Assembly: GCF_009739905.1 (NCBI RefSeq)
Contig: NZ_CP034279.1
Span: forward strand, 1,984,001 to 2,048,000
Source of the DNA: Streptomyces ficellus
GTDB lineage: Bacteria; Actinomycetota; Actinomycetes; Streptomycetales; Streptomycetaceae
Direction: 5' to 3'
Length of the DNA: 64,000 nt
Every line of letters begins with the position of its first letter. Within the stretch, counting starts at the first letter, position 1. Shown here one piece after another: positions 1 to 8,700 of the stretch. The position numbers and the translations under genes were made by a program. Under the pieces are notes generated by a model that did no database searches, had not been told where the DNA came from, and saw only the letters and a list, made by a program, of their open reading frames with translations.

Positions 1-154
1 GCACCTGGCGGCCGCTCTTGCGCAGGCCGTCGAAGGCCTGGGGGCTGGTCACCTCGTGCAGCAGGTGCAGATCGATGAAGAGCAGGTCGGGCTCGCCTTC
101 GGCGCGCCGGACGACGTGGTCGTCCCAGACCTTCTCCGCGAGAGTCCTACCCAT
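1..154 (-). CDS. leuC: 3-isopropylmalate dehydratase large subunit, N-terminal fragment
   Basis: This is the start of the large subunit of isopropylmalate isomerase, the aconitase-family Fe-S enzyme that converts 2-isopropylmalate to 3-isopropylmalate in leucine synthesis. Only about 51 residues lie in the window. They read [15 protein letters not shown], then [16 protein letters not shown], which is the conserved N-terminal LeuC signature. The cysteine ligands of the cluster would lie beyond the window edge. The gene is divergent from the IclR-family gene at 343, the arrangement typical of leuCD and ndgR in Streptomyces, where NdgR activates leuCD. Identity is firm despite truncation by the window end. 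Confidence 0.95.
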   Translation of the reverse strand, partial: MGRTLAEKVWDDHVVRRAEGEPDLLFIDLHLLHEVTSPQAFDGLRKSGRQV

Positions 155-310
155 CGCTTTCCCTCCGGCCGACGTGGTGTGCCGGCTCCTCTAGAGATCT
201 GTGGGCCCACGCCCGTAATCCCACGTTTCACGTGCTGGACGTCGACATCGGACCCGGTGGTCGTCGGTCCGTACGTACAGGGTGGCAAGTTCCTGGAGAA
301 ATTGAACTTG

Positions 311-329
311 CGTTTCACAGAGTGAGACG
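311..329. promoter_or_regulatory. Candidate IclR/NdgR operator between leuC and ndgR
   Basis: The sequence is an interrupted palindrome: CGTTTCAC, a 3-nt spacer, then GTGAGACG, matching at 7 of 8 arm positions. It ends 13 bases before the ndgR start codon. The arm CGTTTCAC also occurs at 222-229, nearer leuC. Its position in the divergent leuC/ndgR gap suggests binding by NdgR, which is inferred, not shown. Confidence 0.4.
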
Positions 330-342
330 TGAGTATCGTTGC

Positions 343-1059
343 ATGGACAACTCTAGCGGCGTCGGCGTTCTCGACAAGGCAGCTCTGGTATTGAGCGCCC
401 TGGAGTCCGGTCCGGCCACCCTCGCCGGGCTGGTCGCGGCGACAGGGCTCGCACGACCCACGGCACATCGCCTTGCCGTGGCACTGGAACACCACCGGAT
501 GGTGGCGAGGGACATGCAGGGCCGGTTCATCCTGGGCCCGCGGCTGGCGGAGCTCGCCGCCGCGGCCGGTGAGGACCGCCTGCTGGCCACGGCGGGACCG
601 GTACTGACACATCTGCGTGACGTGACCGGGGAGAGCGCGCAGCTCTACCGGCGCCAGGGCGACATGCGCATCTGCGTCGCCGCGGCGGAGCGGCTGTCCG
701 GTCTGCGGGACACCGTGCCGGTCGGCTCCACGCTCACCATGAAGGCCGGCTCGTCGGCCCAGATCCTGATGGCCTGGGAGGAGCCGGAGCGGCTGCACCG
801 GGGCCTCCAGGGCGCCCGCTTCACGGCGACGGCCCTGTCGGGCGTACGGCGCCGTGGCTGGGCCCAGTCGATCGGTGAGCGCGAGCCGGGCGTGGCGTCG
901 GTCTCGGCGCCCGTGCGGGGCCCCTCGAACCGCGTGGTGGCCGCCGTGTCGGTGTCGGGGCCGATCGAGCGCCTGACCCGCCACCCGGGCCGGATGCACG
1001 CCCAGGCGGTCATCGATGCCGCCGCCCGCCTGTCGGACGCGCTGCGCCGCTCCGGCTGA
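343..1059 (+). CDS. ndgR: IclR-family transcriptional regulator NdgR
   Basis: This 238-residue protein has an N-terminal winged helix-turn-helix (about residues 10-70, containing LAGLVAATGLARPTAHRLAV) followed by an IclR effector-binding domain. NdgR-type regulators control leucine and other amino-acid genes and respond to nitrogen and amino-acid status in Streptomyces. Its place divergent from leuC supports that identity. The ATG at 343 is preferred because translation from it starts just before the DNA-binding domain; an in-frame extension back to 232 would run through the shared promoter region. A strong hairpin follows at 1159-1184. The ligand is not evident from the sequence. Confidence 0.9.
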   Translation: MDNSSGVGVLDKAALVLSALESGPATLAGLVAATGLARPTAHRLAVALEHHRMVARDMQGRFILGPRLAELAAAAGEDRLLATAGPVLTHLRDVTGESAQLYRRQGDMRICVAAAERLSGLRDTVPVGSTLTMKAGSSAQILMAWEEPERLHRGLQGARFTATALSGVRRRGWAQSIGEREPGVASVSAPVRGPSNRVVAAVSVSGPIERLTRHPGRMHAQAVIDAAARLSDALRRSG

Positions 1060-1158
1060 CCCTCCGTACCTGCTGCCGACTCCCGGCCCACCGCTTCAAC
1101 GCCGCAGTGGTGGGCCGGAGTTGTTCCTTCTCGCTCTTCCCCTGGCGTACACGCGAAG

Positions 1159-1184
1159 AAGCCCTCCCCTGCTGGGGAGGGCTT
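1159..1184. terminator. Bidirectional terminator between ndgR and the tRNA operon
   Basis: A perfect 11-bp stem (AAGCCCTCCCC with GGGGAGGGCTT) closes on a 4-nt loop. On the minus strand it is followed by a pyrimidine-rich run and lies 11 bases past the last tRNA. On the plus strand it lies 100 bases past ndgR. It can serve both converging transcripts. Confidence 0.8.
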
Positions 1185-1194
1185 CCTCTGTGCG

Positions 1195-1267
1195 TACCCC
1201 CGACCGGATTCGAACCGGCGCTACCGCCTTGAGAGGGCGGCGTGCTAGGCCGCTACACAACGGGGGC
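1195..1267 (-). tRNA. tRNA-Glu (CTC), last gene of the tRNA operon
   Basis: The 73-nt cloverleaf starts GCCCCCG and ends CGGGGGT plus discriminator A. The anticodon loop is CTCTCAA, giving anticodon CTC. The T-arm GGTTCGAATCC is present. The 3' CCA is not encoded. It is identical to the copies at 1379 and 1512. Confidence 0.97.
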
Positions 1268-1285
1268 GAGATCAGTGAAGATCCG

Positions 1286-1357
1286 CTGGCCTACCAGGAC
1301 TCGAACCTAGACTAACTGAACCAGAATCAGTCGTGCTGCCAATTACACCATAGGCCA
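1286..1357 (-). tRNA. tRNA-Gln (CTG)
   Basis: The 72-nt gene has acceptor arms TGGCCTA and TAGGCCA and discriminator G. The anticodon loop TTCTGGT gives anticodon CTG. It is identical to the copy at 1624-1695. Streptomyces lack GlnRS, so it should be charged with Glu by GltX and then amidated by GatCAB. Confidence 0.97.
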
Positions 1358-1378
1358 CTGGTGGTTTAGACCAGTTGG

Positions 1379-1451
1379 TACCCCCGACCGGATTCGAACC
1401 GGCGCTACCGCCTTGAGAGGGCGGCGTGCTAGGCCGCTACACAACGGGGGC
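1379..1451 (-). tRNA. tRNA-Glu (CTC), second copy
   Basis: The sequence is identical to the tRNA-Glu genes at 1195 and 1512. It has anticodon CTC and no encoded CCA. It lies in the middle of the five-gene tRNA transcript. Confidence 0.97.
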
Positions 1452-1511
1452 CCTAGCGATCCTGCATCGAGATCATGGGTGCGACCCAGACGATCTCGCG
1501 GGAAGGATCTG

Positions 1512-1584
1512 TACCCCCGACCGGATTCGAACCGGCGCTACCGCCTTGAGAGGGCGGCGTGCTAGGCCGCTACACAACGGGGGC
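1512..1584 (-). tRNA. tRNA-Glu (CTC), third copy
   Basis: The sequence is identical to the two downstream tRNA-Glu genes, with anticodon CTC. It is separated from the upstream tRNA-Gln by 39 bases. Confidence 0.97.
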
Positions 1585-1623
1585 TTTGCGGATGCCATCC
1601 GCGATGCAGATAAGCTCTGCGAG

Positions 1624-1695
1624 CTGGCCTACCAGGACTCGAACCTAGACTAACTGAACCAGAATCAGTCGTGCTGCCAATTACACCATAGGCCA
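1624..1695 (-). tRNA. tRNA-Gln (CTG), first gene of the operon
   Basis: The sequence is identical to the tRNA-Gln at 1286-1357, with anticodon CTG. It is the promoter-proximal gene of the minus-strand cluster, 89 bases after the HAD gene. Confidence 0.97.
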
Positions 1696-1784
1696 CCAAA
1701 ACGCAACCCCCGGTGGGGATTTTGTTCGGGTTACGCTTCCGGGTCCCGGCCTTTCGGCTCGCTTCCCTCGGCGCAGGAAGAACA

Positions 1785-2504
1785 TTACCCGAAGGAGTCC
1801 GGGGCTCCAAAACGGGTATCGCCGCGCAGCAGGCCGGGGAGCTGGTCGAGGCCCGTGATCGTCGTCAGCTCGGGCCTCCCGCCCGTCCCGCGCCGGTCCA
1901 GCCAGATGCCGGTGAGCCCCGCCTCGACGGCGCCCCGGGCGTCGATGTCCGGGTGGTCACCGACGTACGCCACGTCCGCCGGGCGCAGCCGGAGGGCGTC
2001 ACAGGCCGCGTGGAAGGCCGCCGGGTCGGGCTTGGCCACGCCCAGCTCGGCGGCGCAGAGCAGCACCTCGAACCGGTCCCGCACACCGAGCACGCGCAGC
2101 TTGCGCTCCTGGTTGTGGACGGAGGAGTTCGACAGGGCGGCGTGCCGGTAGTCGGCGGCCAGCAGCTCCAGGGCGGGCAGGGTGTCGGGGAACAGCTCCC
2201 AGGCGGCCTCGTAGTGCCGCAGGTACCGCTGGAACCAGGCGTCCGCCTCCGTGTCGGTCAGGGCCGCCCCCAGGAAGTCGCGCACCCGGTCCCGCCGCTG
2301 CTCCTCGAAGCCGACGCCCCCGGCCTCGAAGCGCCGCCAGTGGAGGGTGGTGAGCTCCTTCCAGCGCGTGAGGGCGTGGTCGACCGACGCGTACCCGTCG
2401 GCCAGCCCCTCGGCCCGCAGGTGGCGCCGCATCCCGGCGCGGTCGGCGCTCGCGTAGTCGAAGATCGTGTCGTCGATGTCCCAGAGGACGGCGCGGATCG
2501 GCAT
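1785..2504 (-). CDS. HAD-superfamily phosphatase-like hydrolase
   Basis: This 239-residue protein starts MPIRAVLWDIDDTIFDYA, which contains the HAD motif I DxDxT with the nucleophilic aspartate. A cap region follows, then an Asn-Ser motif II region (HAALSNSS), lysine in AKPDPAAF (motif III) and VGDHPDIDARGA with acidic motif IV. All four motifs are intact, so a Mg-dependent phosphatase of the YjjG or haloacid dehalogenase type is likely. The substrate cannot be read from sequence. The ATG at 2504 is chosen because the fold begins four residues later; an upstream extension adds only a basic tail. It follows gltX on the same strand, beyond a hairpin at 2559-2593. Confidence 0.85.
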   Translation of the reverse strand: MPIRAVLWDIDDTIFDYASADRAGMRRHLRAEGLADGYASVDHALTRWKELTTLHWRRFEAGGVGFEEQRRDRVRDFLGAALTDTEADAWFQRYLRHYEAAWELFPDTLPALELLAADYRHAALSNSSVHNQERKLRVLGVRDRFEVLLCAAELGVAKPDPAAFHAACDALRLRPADVAYVGDHPDIDARGAVEAGLTGIWLDRRGTGGRPELTTITGLDQLPGLLRGDTRFGAPDSFG

Positions 2505-2558
2505 GGGGCGACGGTACCGCCGGGATGCTGTCCGCGCCGTCCACCGGGGAACGCCGGA

Positions 2559-2593
2559 GGGGGCGGCCACCGGAAGATCCGGTGGCCGCCCCC
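2559..2593 (-). terminator. Hairpin after gltX
   Basis: A perfect 15-bp stem (GGGGGCGGCCACCGG and its complement) closes on a 5-nt loop, 13 bases beyond the gltX stop. It has no U-run, which is common for Streptomyces terminators. Confidence 0.75.
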
Positions 2594-2606
2594 TTCCGGG
2601 CTCGGC

Positions 2607-4079
2607 TTACGCGGTGAGCTTGGCCAGCGCGGCGTCGATGCGGGCGAGCGTGCGGTCCTTGCCGAGGATCTCCAGGGACTCGAAGAGCGGCAGGCCGACC
2701 GTGCGGCCGGTGACGGCGACGCGGACGGGGGCCTGGGCCTTGCCGAGCTTGAGGCCGTGCTCCTCGCCGGCGGCGAGGACGGCGTTCTTCAGCGACTCGG
2801 GGCTGGTCCAGTCCGCGTCCTCCAGCTTGGCGCGGGCCGTGCGCAGCAGGGCGTCGGAGCCCTCCTTCATGGCCTTCTGCCAGGACGCCTCGTCCTCGGC
2901 CGGCTCCTGGAGGAACAGGAAGTCGACGTTGGCCGTGATGTCGGACAGGACGGTCAGGCGGGTCTGGGCGTGCGGGGCGATGGCCTCCCAGGCGGCCTGG
3001 TCGAAGTCCTCCGGCGCCCAGGGGGCGTGCGGGGCGCGCAGCCAGGGCTCGCAGGCGGCGGTGAACGCCTTCACGTCCAGCATGCGGATGTGGTCGGCGT
3101 TGATCGCCTCGGCCTTCTTGAGGTCGAAGCGGGCCGGGTTGGCGTTGACGTCCGCGATGTCGAACGCGGCGACCATCTCGGGGACGGTGAACACGTCCTG
3201 GTCGGCGGAGAAGGACCAGCCGAGGAGGGAGAGGTAGTTGAGCAGGCCCTCGGGGAGGAAGCCGCGCTCCCGGTAGAGGTTCAGGGAGGCCTGCGGGTCA
3301 CGCTTGGAGAGCTTCTTGTTGCCCTCGCCCATGACGTACGGCAGGTGGCCGAAGGCCGGGATGTCCTTGGCGACGCCGAGCTCGATCAGCGCCTTGTAGA
3401 GGGCGATCTGGCGCGGGGTGGAGGAGAGCAGGTCCTCGCCGCGCAGGACGTGGGTGATCTCCATCAGCGCGTCGTCGACGGGGTTGACGAGCGTGTAGAG
3501 CGGGGCGCCGTTGGCGCGGACGATGCCGTAGTCCGGGACGTTGTCCGGGGTGAAGGTGAGCTCGCCCCGGACGAGGTCGGTGAAGGTGATCGGCTCGTCG
3601 GGCATCCGGAAGCGGACGATGGAGTCCCGGCCCTCGGCCTCGTACGCCGCCTTCTGCTCGTCGGTGAGGTCGCGGCACGTGCCGTCGTAGCCGGACGGCT
3701 TGCCGGCGGCGCGGGCGGCCTCGCGGCGCTCGTCGAGCTCGGTGGCGGTGCAGTAGCAGCGGTACGCGTAACCGCCGGCGAGCAGCTTGTCGGCGACGTC
3801 CCGGTAGATGTCCATGCGCTGCGACTGGCGGTACGGGGCGTGGGGGCCGCCGGTCTCGGGGCCCTCGTCCCAGTCGAGGCCGAGCCAGCGCAGCGAGTCG
3901 AGGAGCTGCTGGTAGGACTCCTCCGAGTCGCGGGCCGCGTCGGTGTCCTCGATGCGGAAGACCATGGTGCCCTGGTTGTGCCGGGCGAAGGCCCAGTTGA
4001 ACAGGGCGGTGCGGACCAGGCCCACGTGGGGGTTGCCGGTCGGCGAGGGACAGAAACGTACGCGGATCGCGTTAGCCAC
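2607..4079 (-). CDS. gltX: Glutamyl-tRNA synthetase
   Basis: This 490-residue class I aminoacyl-tRNA synthetase attaches glutamate to tRNA-Glu. The HIGH-type signature is PSPTGNPHVGL (residues 11-21) and the KMSKS-type loop is KKLSKRDP (about residue 256). The length is standard. Actinobacteria normally lack GlnRS, so this enzyme probably also misacylates tRNA-Gln for the GatCAB pathway; tRNA genes of both kinds sit 0.9 kb downstream. The GTG start overlaps the stop of the upstream hydrolase gene by 8 bases, suggesting translational coupling. Confidence 0.97.
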   Translation of the reverse strand: MANAIRVRFCPSPTGNPHVGLVRTALFNWAFARHNQGTMVFRIEDTDAARDSEESYQQLLDSLRWLGLDWDEGPETGGPHAPYRQSQRMDIYRDVADKLLAGGYAYRCYCTATELDERREAARAAGKPSGYDGTCRDLTDEQKAAYEAEGRDSIVRFRMPDEPITFTDLVRGELTFTPDNVPDYGIVRANGAPLYTLVNPVDDALMEITHVLRGEDLLSSTPRQIALYKALIELGVAKDIPAFGHLPYVMGEGNKKLSKRDPQASLNLYRERGFLPEGLLNYLSLLGWSFSADQDVFTVPEMVAAFDIADVNANPARFDLKKAEAINADHIRMLDVKAFTAACEPWLRAPHAPWAPEDFDQAAWEAIAPHAQTRLTVLSDITANVDFLFLQEPAEDEASWQKAMKEGSDALLRTARAKLEDADWTSPESLKNAVLAAGEEHGLKLGKAQAPVRVAVTGRTVGLPLFESLEILGKDRTLARIDAALAKLTA

Positions 4080-4860
4080 GCTTGATCACCTTGTTGGTGA
4101 GAGTGCCGATGCCTTCGATGGTGACGGCGACCTCGTCGCCGACGTTGAGCGGTCCGACTCCGGCCGGGGTGCCCGTGAGGATGACGTCGCCCGGGAGCAG
4201 CGTCATGGCCTCGGTGATGTGGACGACCAGGTCCTCGACGGAGCGGACCATGTCGCTCGTGCGGCCCAGCTGGCGCTGTTCCCCGTTGACGGTGCACTGG
4301 ATGGTGACGTCGGAGGGGTCGAGGTCGGTCTCGACCCAGGGGCCCAGCGGGCAGGCGGTGTCGAAGCCCTTGGCGCGGGCCCACTGCTTCTCGCGCTGCT
4401 GGACGTCGCGCGCGGTGACGTCGTTGGCGCAGGTGTAGCCGAAAACGACGTCCTTGACGCGCTCGCGCGGGACCTCGCGGCACATGCGGCCGATCACGAC
4501 GGCGAGCTCCGCCTCGTGGTGGAGCTCGTTCGAGAAGGAGGGGTACTCGATCGCGTCGCCCGGGCCGATCACCGAGGTGGTGGGCTTGAAGAAGGCGACG
4601 GGGACGTCCGGGACGTCGTGGCCGAGCTCCGCGGCGTGCTCCGCGTAGTTGCGGCCGATGGCCACGACCTTGTTGGGCAGGACGGGGGGCAGCAGCCTGA
4701 CCTTGCTCAGCGGGACCTTGGTGCCGCTGAGTTCGAAGTCGCCGTACGGAATACCCTTGATGATGTCGAGGACGAGACCGTCCTTCTCGCCGGGGGCGCT
4801 GTCGCCCTCGACCGCGCCGAAGGCGACGTTGCCGTCGATGGAGAACCTGGCGATGCGCAC
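4072..4860 (-). CDS. Fumarylacetoacetate hydrolase-family protein
   Basis: This 262-residue protein has a FAH C-terminal-like fold. The metal-binding acids are visible in ELHHEAELAVVIGR (E-x-E) and in CANDVTARDVQ. The TGTPAGVGPL segment near the C terminus is also characteristic. Relatives hydrolyse or isomerise 2-oxo acids such as 5-oxopent-3-ene-tricarboxylate, or decarboxylate oxaloacetate; the exact substrate is not predictable. It starts with GTG behind an AGGGGC-type ribosome site and overlaps gltX by 8 bases, so the two are one transcription unit. The link to tRNA charging is conserved position, not a known pathway. Confidence 0.9.
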   Translation of the reverse strand: MRIARFSIDGNVAFGAVEGDSAPGEKDGLVLDIIKGIPYGDFELSGTKVPLSKVRLLPPVLPNKVVAIGRNYAEHAAELGHDVPDVPVAFFKPTTSVIGPGDAIEYPSFSNELHHEAELAVVIGRMCREVPRERVKDVVFGYTCANDVTARDVQQREKQWARAKGFDTACPLGPWVETDLDPSDVTIQCTVNGEQRQLGRTSDMVRSVEDLVVHITEAMTLLPGDVILTGTPAGVGPLNVGDEVAVTIEGIGTLTNKVIKRG

Positions 4861-4939
4861 GGGATGCGGCGCCCCTAACTTCCGCTGGCTGGAGTCTGAC
4901 GCTCCAGGCTAACGCGGGAGGGGCGCGCCGCCCGCCGTG

Positions 4940-5122
4940 TCAGCGGGTGGCCGGCGCCGGGGCGTCCATCAGGGTCGTGCGCCGGGGGTTGGCGGTGCTG
5001 GCGGGGAGGTCCACCGAGTGCTCCAGCCGCACGCCCTGGTCCAGCTCGCCGGCGTCGGCCAGGTGCATCAGGGTGGTGCGGCGGGGGTTGGCGATGCTGC
5101 GGATGGTCATCGTCGTCTTCAT
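4940..5122 (-). CDS. Small protein with duplicated ANPRRTTLM motif
   Basis: This 60-residue protein has no family that I recognise. It starts MKTTMTIRSI and carries ANPRRTTLM at residues 11-19 and again at 44-52, 33 residues apart, joined by an acidic linker (HLADAGELDQGVRLEHSVDL). The two DNA copies differ at three of 34 positions. Two of the three are silent third-base changes (Arg CGG/CGC, Thr ACG/ACC) and one gives Thr/Ile, so the peptide rather than the DNA seems conserved. No signal peptide, membrane segment or cysteine is present. It lies alone between the hydrolase gene and the first conservon. Roles as a modified-peptide precursor or as a protein-binding peptide are speculation. Confidence 0.65.
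   Translation of the reverse strand: MKTTMTIRSIANPRRTTLMHLADAGELDQGVRLEHSVDLPASTANPRRTTLMDAPAPATR
4967..5099 (-). repeat. Two 34-bp direct repeats inside the small-protein gene
   Basis: Copies at 4967-5000 and 5066-5099 match at 31 of 34 positions and are 99 bases apart, a multiple of three. They encode the duplicated ANPRRTTLM motif of the 60-residue protein. Confidence 0.85.
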
Positions 5123-5711
5123 CGGTGGTGTACGACCTCGTGGTGCGGGCGCCGCCGGGGGCGCCTAGGTTGACAGAGCTTTCACTGTGTAAAGCGTCAG
5201 GCTAAACATGGGATTCCCCGCGATTGATGGTAGATGACAACGATCTATATGTGAGTTTGCTCACGCCTACGGTGACGATTCGGGCATAGCGGGCGGCCGA
5301 ACTGGGTGGATCAAACGGACATTGCGGCCCTGAATGCGCCATTCCGCTGCTGATCATCGCGACTGGGACACCCACCACCCCCGACGACCTCACCAGCGAC
5401 TCGTCTGCGAACGTCCGATTCCTCCCTGATCGGCTTCTACGGCCGGTGACTCGCCACTCACGCCCCGTCACCCCGACTGGGGGGCAACCCGTCGGCCTTG
5501 TTGGAGATCCGGCACTGTGCTGGAATTCCACGCACCGCCGCGGATTCCAGACCGGCGCGCTGGGGCGCAACACAGCGCCGAGCGGCGGTGAGGAAGGGGG
5601 ATCTGCGCCGGTCACTCACGACCACCACTGGGGCGCGCTCGCGCTCCACGACGCCGACACCGTCCTGTCCGTTCGCGCGGCGGGACGCCTGGTCCAGAGG
5701 TTGCGACGCTA
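5123..5711. other. Gene-free region before the first conservon
   Basis: These 589 bases hold no convincing gene. They must contain the divergent promoters for the small repeat protein and for cvnA1. A TTGACA at 5170-5175 is present on the plus strand, but no matching -10 box at a usual distance was found. GC content is visibly lower at 5170-5330 than in the flanking genes, as expected of a promoter region. Confidence 0.5.
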
Positions 5712-8700
5712 GTGCAGGGACGTTTCAAGAGGGATGGCAACGGGTCTCCCCAGGCCCGCCAGGGCCGAGGGGAAGCTGCGGCGGAGCAGGAGCCGCGCGG
5801 CGGGACCGACCGCGGCTCCTCCACCCAGCACACCCAGAACCCGGGACCGGCGGCAGCCGCCGGTGACAGTGGCGACCGTTCGGGACGTCCGGGCGCCGGA
5901 CAGGGCGGCGGCGACGCCACGCCCCCGGCCGGGAAGTCCAGGACGATGAGGGGCGCCAGGGGCGCCAAGGGCGCGAAGGCGGCGGCGGCCACGCCGACCG
6001 TGAAGGGCCCGACCGACGCCGGTTCGCGAATAGCCCTGCGCAACTGGCGCATCAGCACGCGACTGGTCTCCCTGCTCGCCCTCCCCGTGGTCGCCGCGAC
6101 CACCCTGGGCGGCATCCGTATCAACGAGTCCATGAACGACATGGAGCAGCTGGATCACATGCAGCTGCTGACCAAGCTGACCCAGGAGGCGACCAACCTC
6201 GCCCAGGCGCTCCAGGAGGAGCGCGACCTGACGGCCGGTCCTCTGTCCAATGGCATCCCCCCCAGCCACATCAAGATCACCGAGCAGCAGAAGGAGGCGG
6301 ACCGCGCACGCGACGCCTTCATCGACGCCACCAACGACATCGGTGACACCCAGGGCGACGAGGCCCTGCAGAGCATCCGCAACAACGTCAGCCAGATCGC
6401 CAACCAGGTGGTGCGGCTCGGCAGCATCCGCAACGGCGCCTACAAGGGCGACTCCCAGGACTTCCAGACGGTCGAGCGCTACAACCGTCTGATCAACTCG
6501 CTGCTGAGCCTGTCCCAGGACATGGCCCAGGCGACCAGCAACCCGGAGATGATCAAGCGGACCCGCGCGCTGGCCGCGTTCTCGTCCGCCAAGGAGTACG
6601 CCTCCATCCAGCGCGCGGTCATCGCGGCGGCCCTGCCGGCCACCAACAAGGAAACCCGCACGATGGACCCGAACGACCGCGAGTACGGCGCGGCCGCCCG
6701 GGAGAACGAGGAGCAGGCCCTCTCCTCGTTCGAGGCGATCTACGCCTCCCTCGGCGGCGACCCGGCGGAGCTGCTGGCGCCCCTCGGTCCGAACAACCCC
6801 TCCATCGCCCAGGCCGACGCCTACGCGGACGCGGTGCTCCGCACCGACGAGGGCCTGAAGCAGCAGGAACCGCGCAACCACCTCGACTGGACCGACGCCT
6901 CCGCGCCCAAGATGCAGGTGATGGACACCATCGAGGCGTCCCTGCTGGGCGACATGGACAGCACCGCCCGTGAACTGCGCCAGGAGGAGCAGCGCGACGC
7001 CATCATCAACGGTGCGCTGATCCTGCTCGTCCTCGGTGTGTCCCTGGTCGGCGCCTTCGTGGTGGCCCGCTCCATGATCCGGTCGCTGCGGCGGCTCCAG
7101 GACACGGCGACCAAGGTCGCCCAGGAGCGGCTGCCCGAGCTGGTCAAGCAGCTGTCCGAGGCCGACCCGCAGGACGTGGACACCTCCGTGGAGTCGGTGG
7201 GTGTGCACTCCCGGGACGAGATCGGCCAGGTGGCCGCGGCCTTCGACGACGTGCACCGCGAGGCGGTCCGCCTCGCCGCCGAGCAGGCCCTGCTCCGGGG
7301 CAACGTCAACGCGATGTTCACCAACCTCTCGCGCCGGTCCCAGGGCCTCATCCAGCGCCAGCTGTCGCTGATCTCCGAGCTGGAGTCGCGCGAGGCCGAC
7401 CCGGACCAGCTGTCCTCGCTGTTCAAGCTGGACCACCTCGCCACGCGTATGCGCCGTAACGGTGAGAACCTGCTCGTCCTCGCGGGCGAGGAGCCGGGAC
7501 GCCGGTGGACCCGGCCCGTCCCGCTCGTCGACGTGCTCCGTGCCGCCGCCTCCGAGGTGGAGCAGTACGAGCGCATCGAGCTGGCCTCCGTCCCGGCGAC
7601 CGAGGTCGCGGGCCGCGTCGTCAACGACCTCGTGCACCTGCTCGCCGAGCTGCTGGAGAACGCCACGTCGTTCTCCTCGCCGCAGACGAAGGTCCGGGTC
7701 ACCGGTCACGCGCTGCCCGACGGGCGGGTGCTCGTCGAGATCCACGACACCGGTATCGGTCTGTCGCCCGAGGACCTCGCCGCGATCAACGAGCGGCTCG
7801 CGTCGCCGCCCACCGTGGACGTGTCGGTCTCCCGGCGCATGGGTCTGTTCGTGGTCGGCCGCCTGTCCCTGCGGCACGGCATCCGCATCCAGCTGCGTCC
7901 CTCCGACTCGGGCGGCACGACCGCGCTGGTCATGCTCCCGGTGGACGTCGCCCAGGGCGGCAAGAAGCTTCCCGGCAAGCCCGGCCCGGGCGGCCAGGGC
8001 GCCGCGCCGCAGGGTCCGTCCGGCCCCGGCGGCCGGCTGACCGGCGGTCCCGGCGCGGCCGGTGGCGGACGCCCGGGCCTGCCCGGCGGCTCCGGCGCTC
8101 CCGGCGGTGCTCCCGCGGGACGCCAGGGCCTGGCCGCCGGCGCGGGTGCCGGCGGTGCCCGTGGCCAGGTCGGCGCCGGCTCCGGGTCCCGCCCGGCGCT
8201 CCCCGGCCAGAACAACGCCCCCGCACGGCAGGGCGGCCCGCAGGGCGGCCAGCCGGGTGCGCCCCAGGGTGGTTCGGGCCGTCACGGCCAGAACCAGGGC
8301 GGCCAGGGTCAGGGTCTCGGCCAGGGCGGTCTGGGCCAGGGCGGTCCGGCGGGCCGGCCCCAGCAGCCGCAGCAGCCGCAGGACCCGCAGCGCCAGGGCG
8401 CCGGTGTCGCGGGTGCCTTCGGCGGTGGCGACCGCGGTACGGGTGACAACGGCATCCCGACCCGCTCCGACGTCTGGCAGAGCGGCCCCGCCGAGCGCGA
8501 CGGCCGCCCCGGCCAGCAGCAGTTGCCGCCCTCCGGCGGTCCCCGCGCCGAGCTTCCGGGCGCCCCGCAGCAGCGCCGGCCGCGCCCGCAGCAGCCCGGT
8601 CAGCCGCCGCGGCAGCAGCCGCAGGACCCGCAGCGTCAGCAGGCGCCGGCCCAGCCGCAGCAGCCCGTCCAGCCGCAGCGCCCCCAGCGCCCCCAGACCA

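Noticed and set aside
232..342. Longer ndgR start.
   Set aside because: It would cross the divergent promoter and palindrome; the HTH begins soon after the ATG at 343.
1195..1695. Regularly spaced repeats suggestive of a CRISPR-like array.
   Set aside because: They are five tRNA genes with full cloverleaf features; the spacing simply follows gene length.
5170..5205. Plus-strand promoter with TTGACA.
   Set aside because: No -10 hexamer at 16-19 bases; too weak to annotate as a feature.
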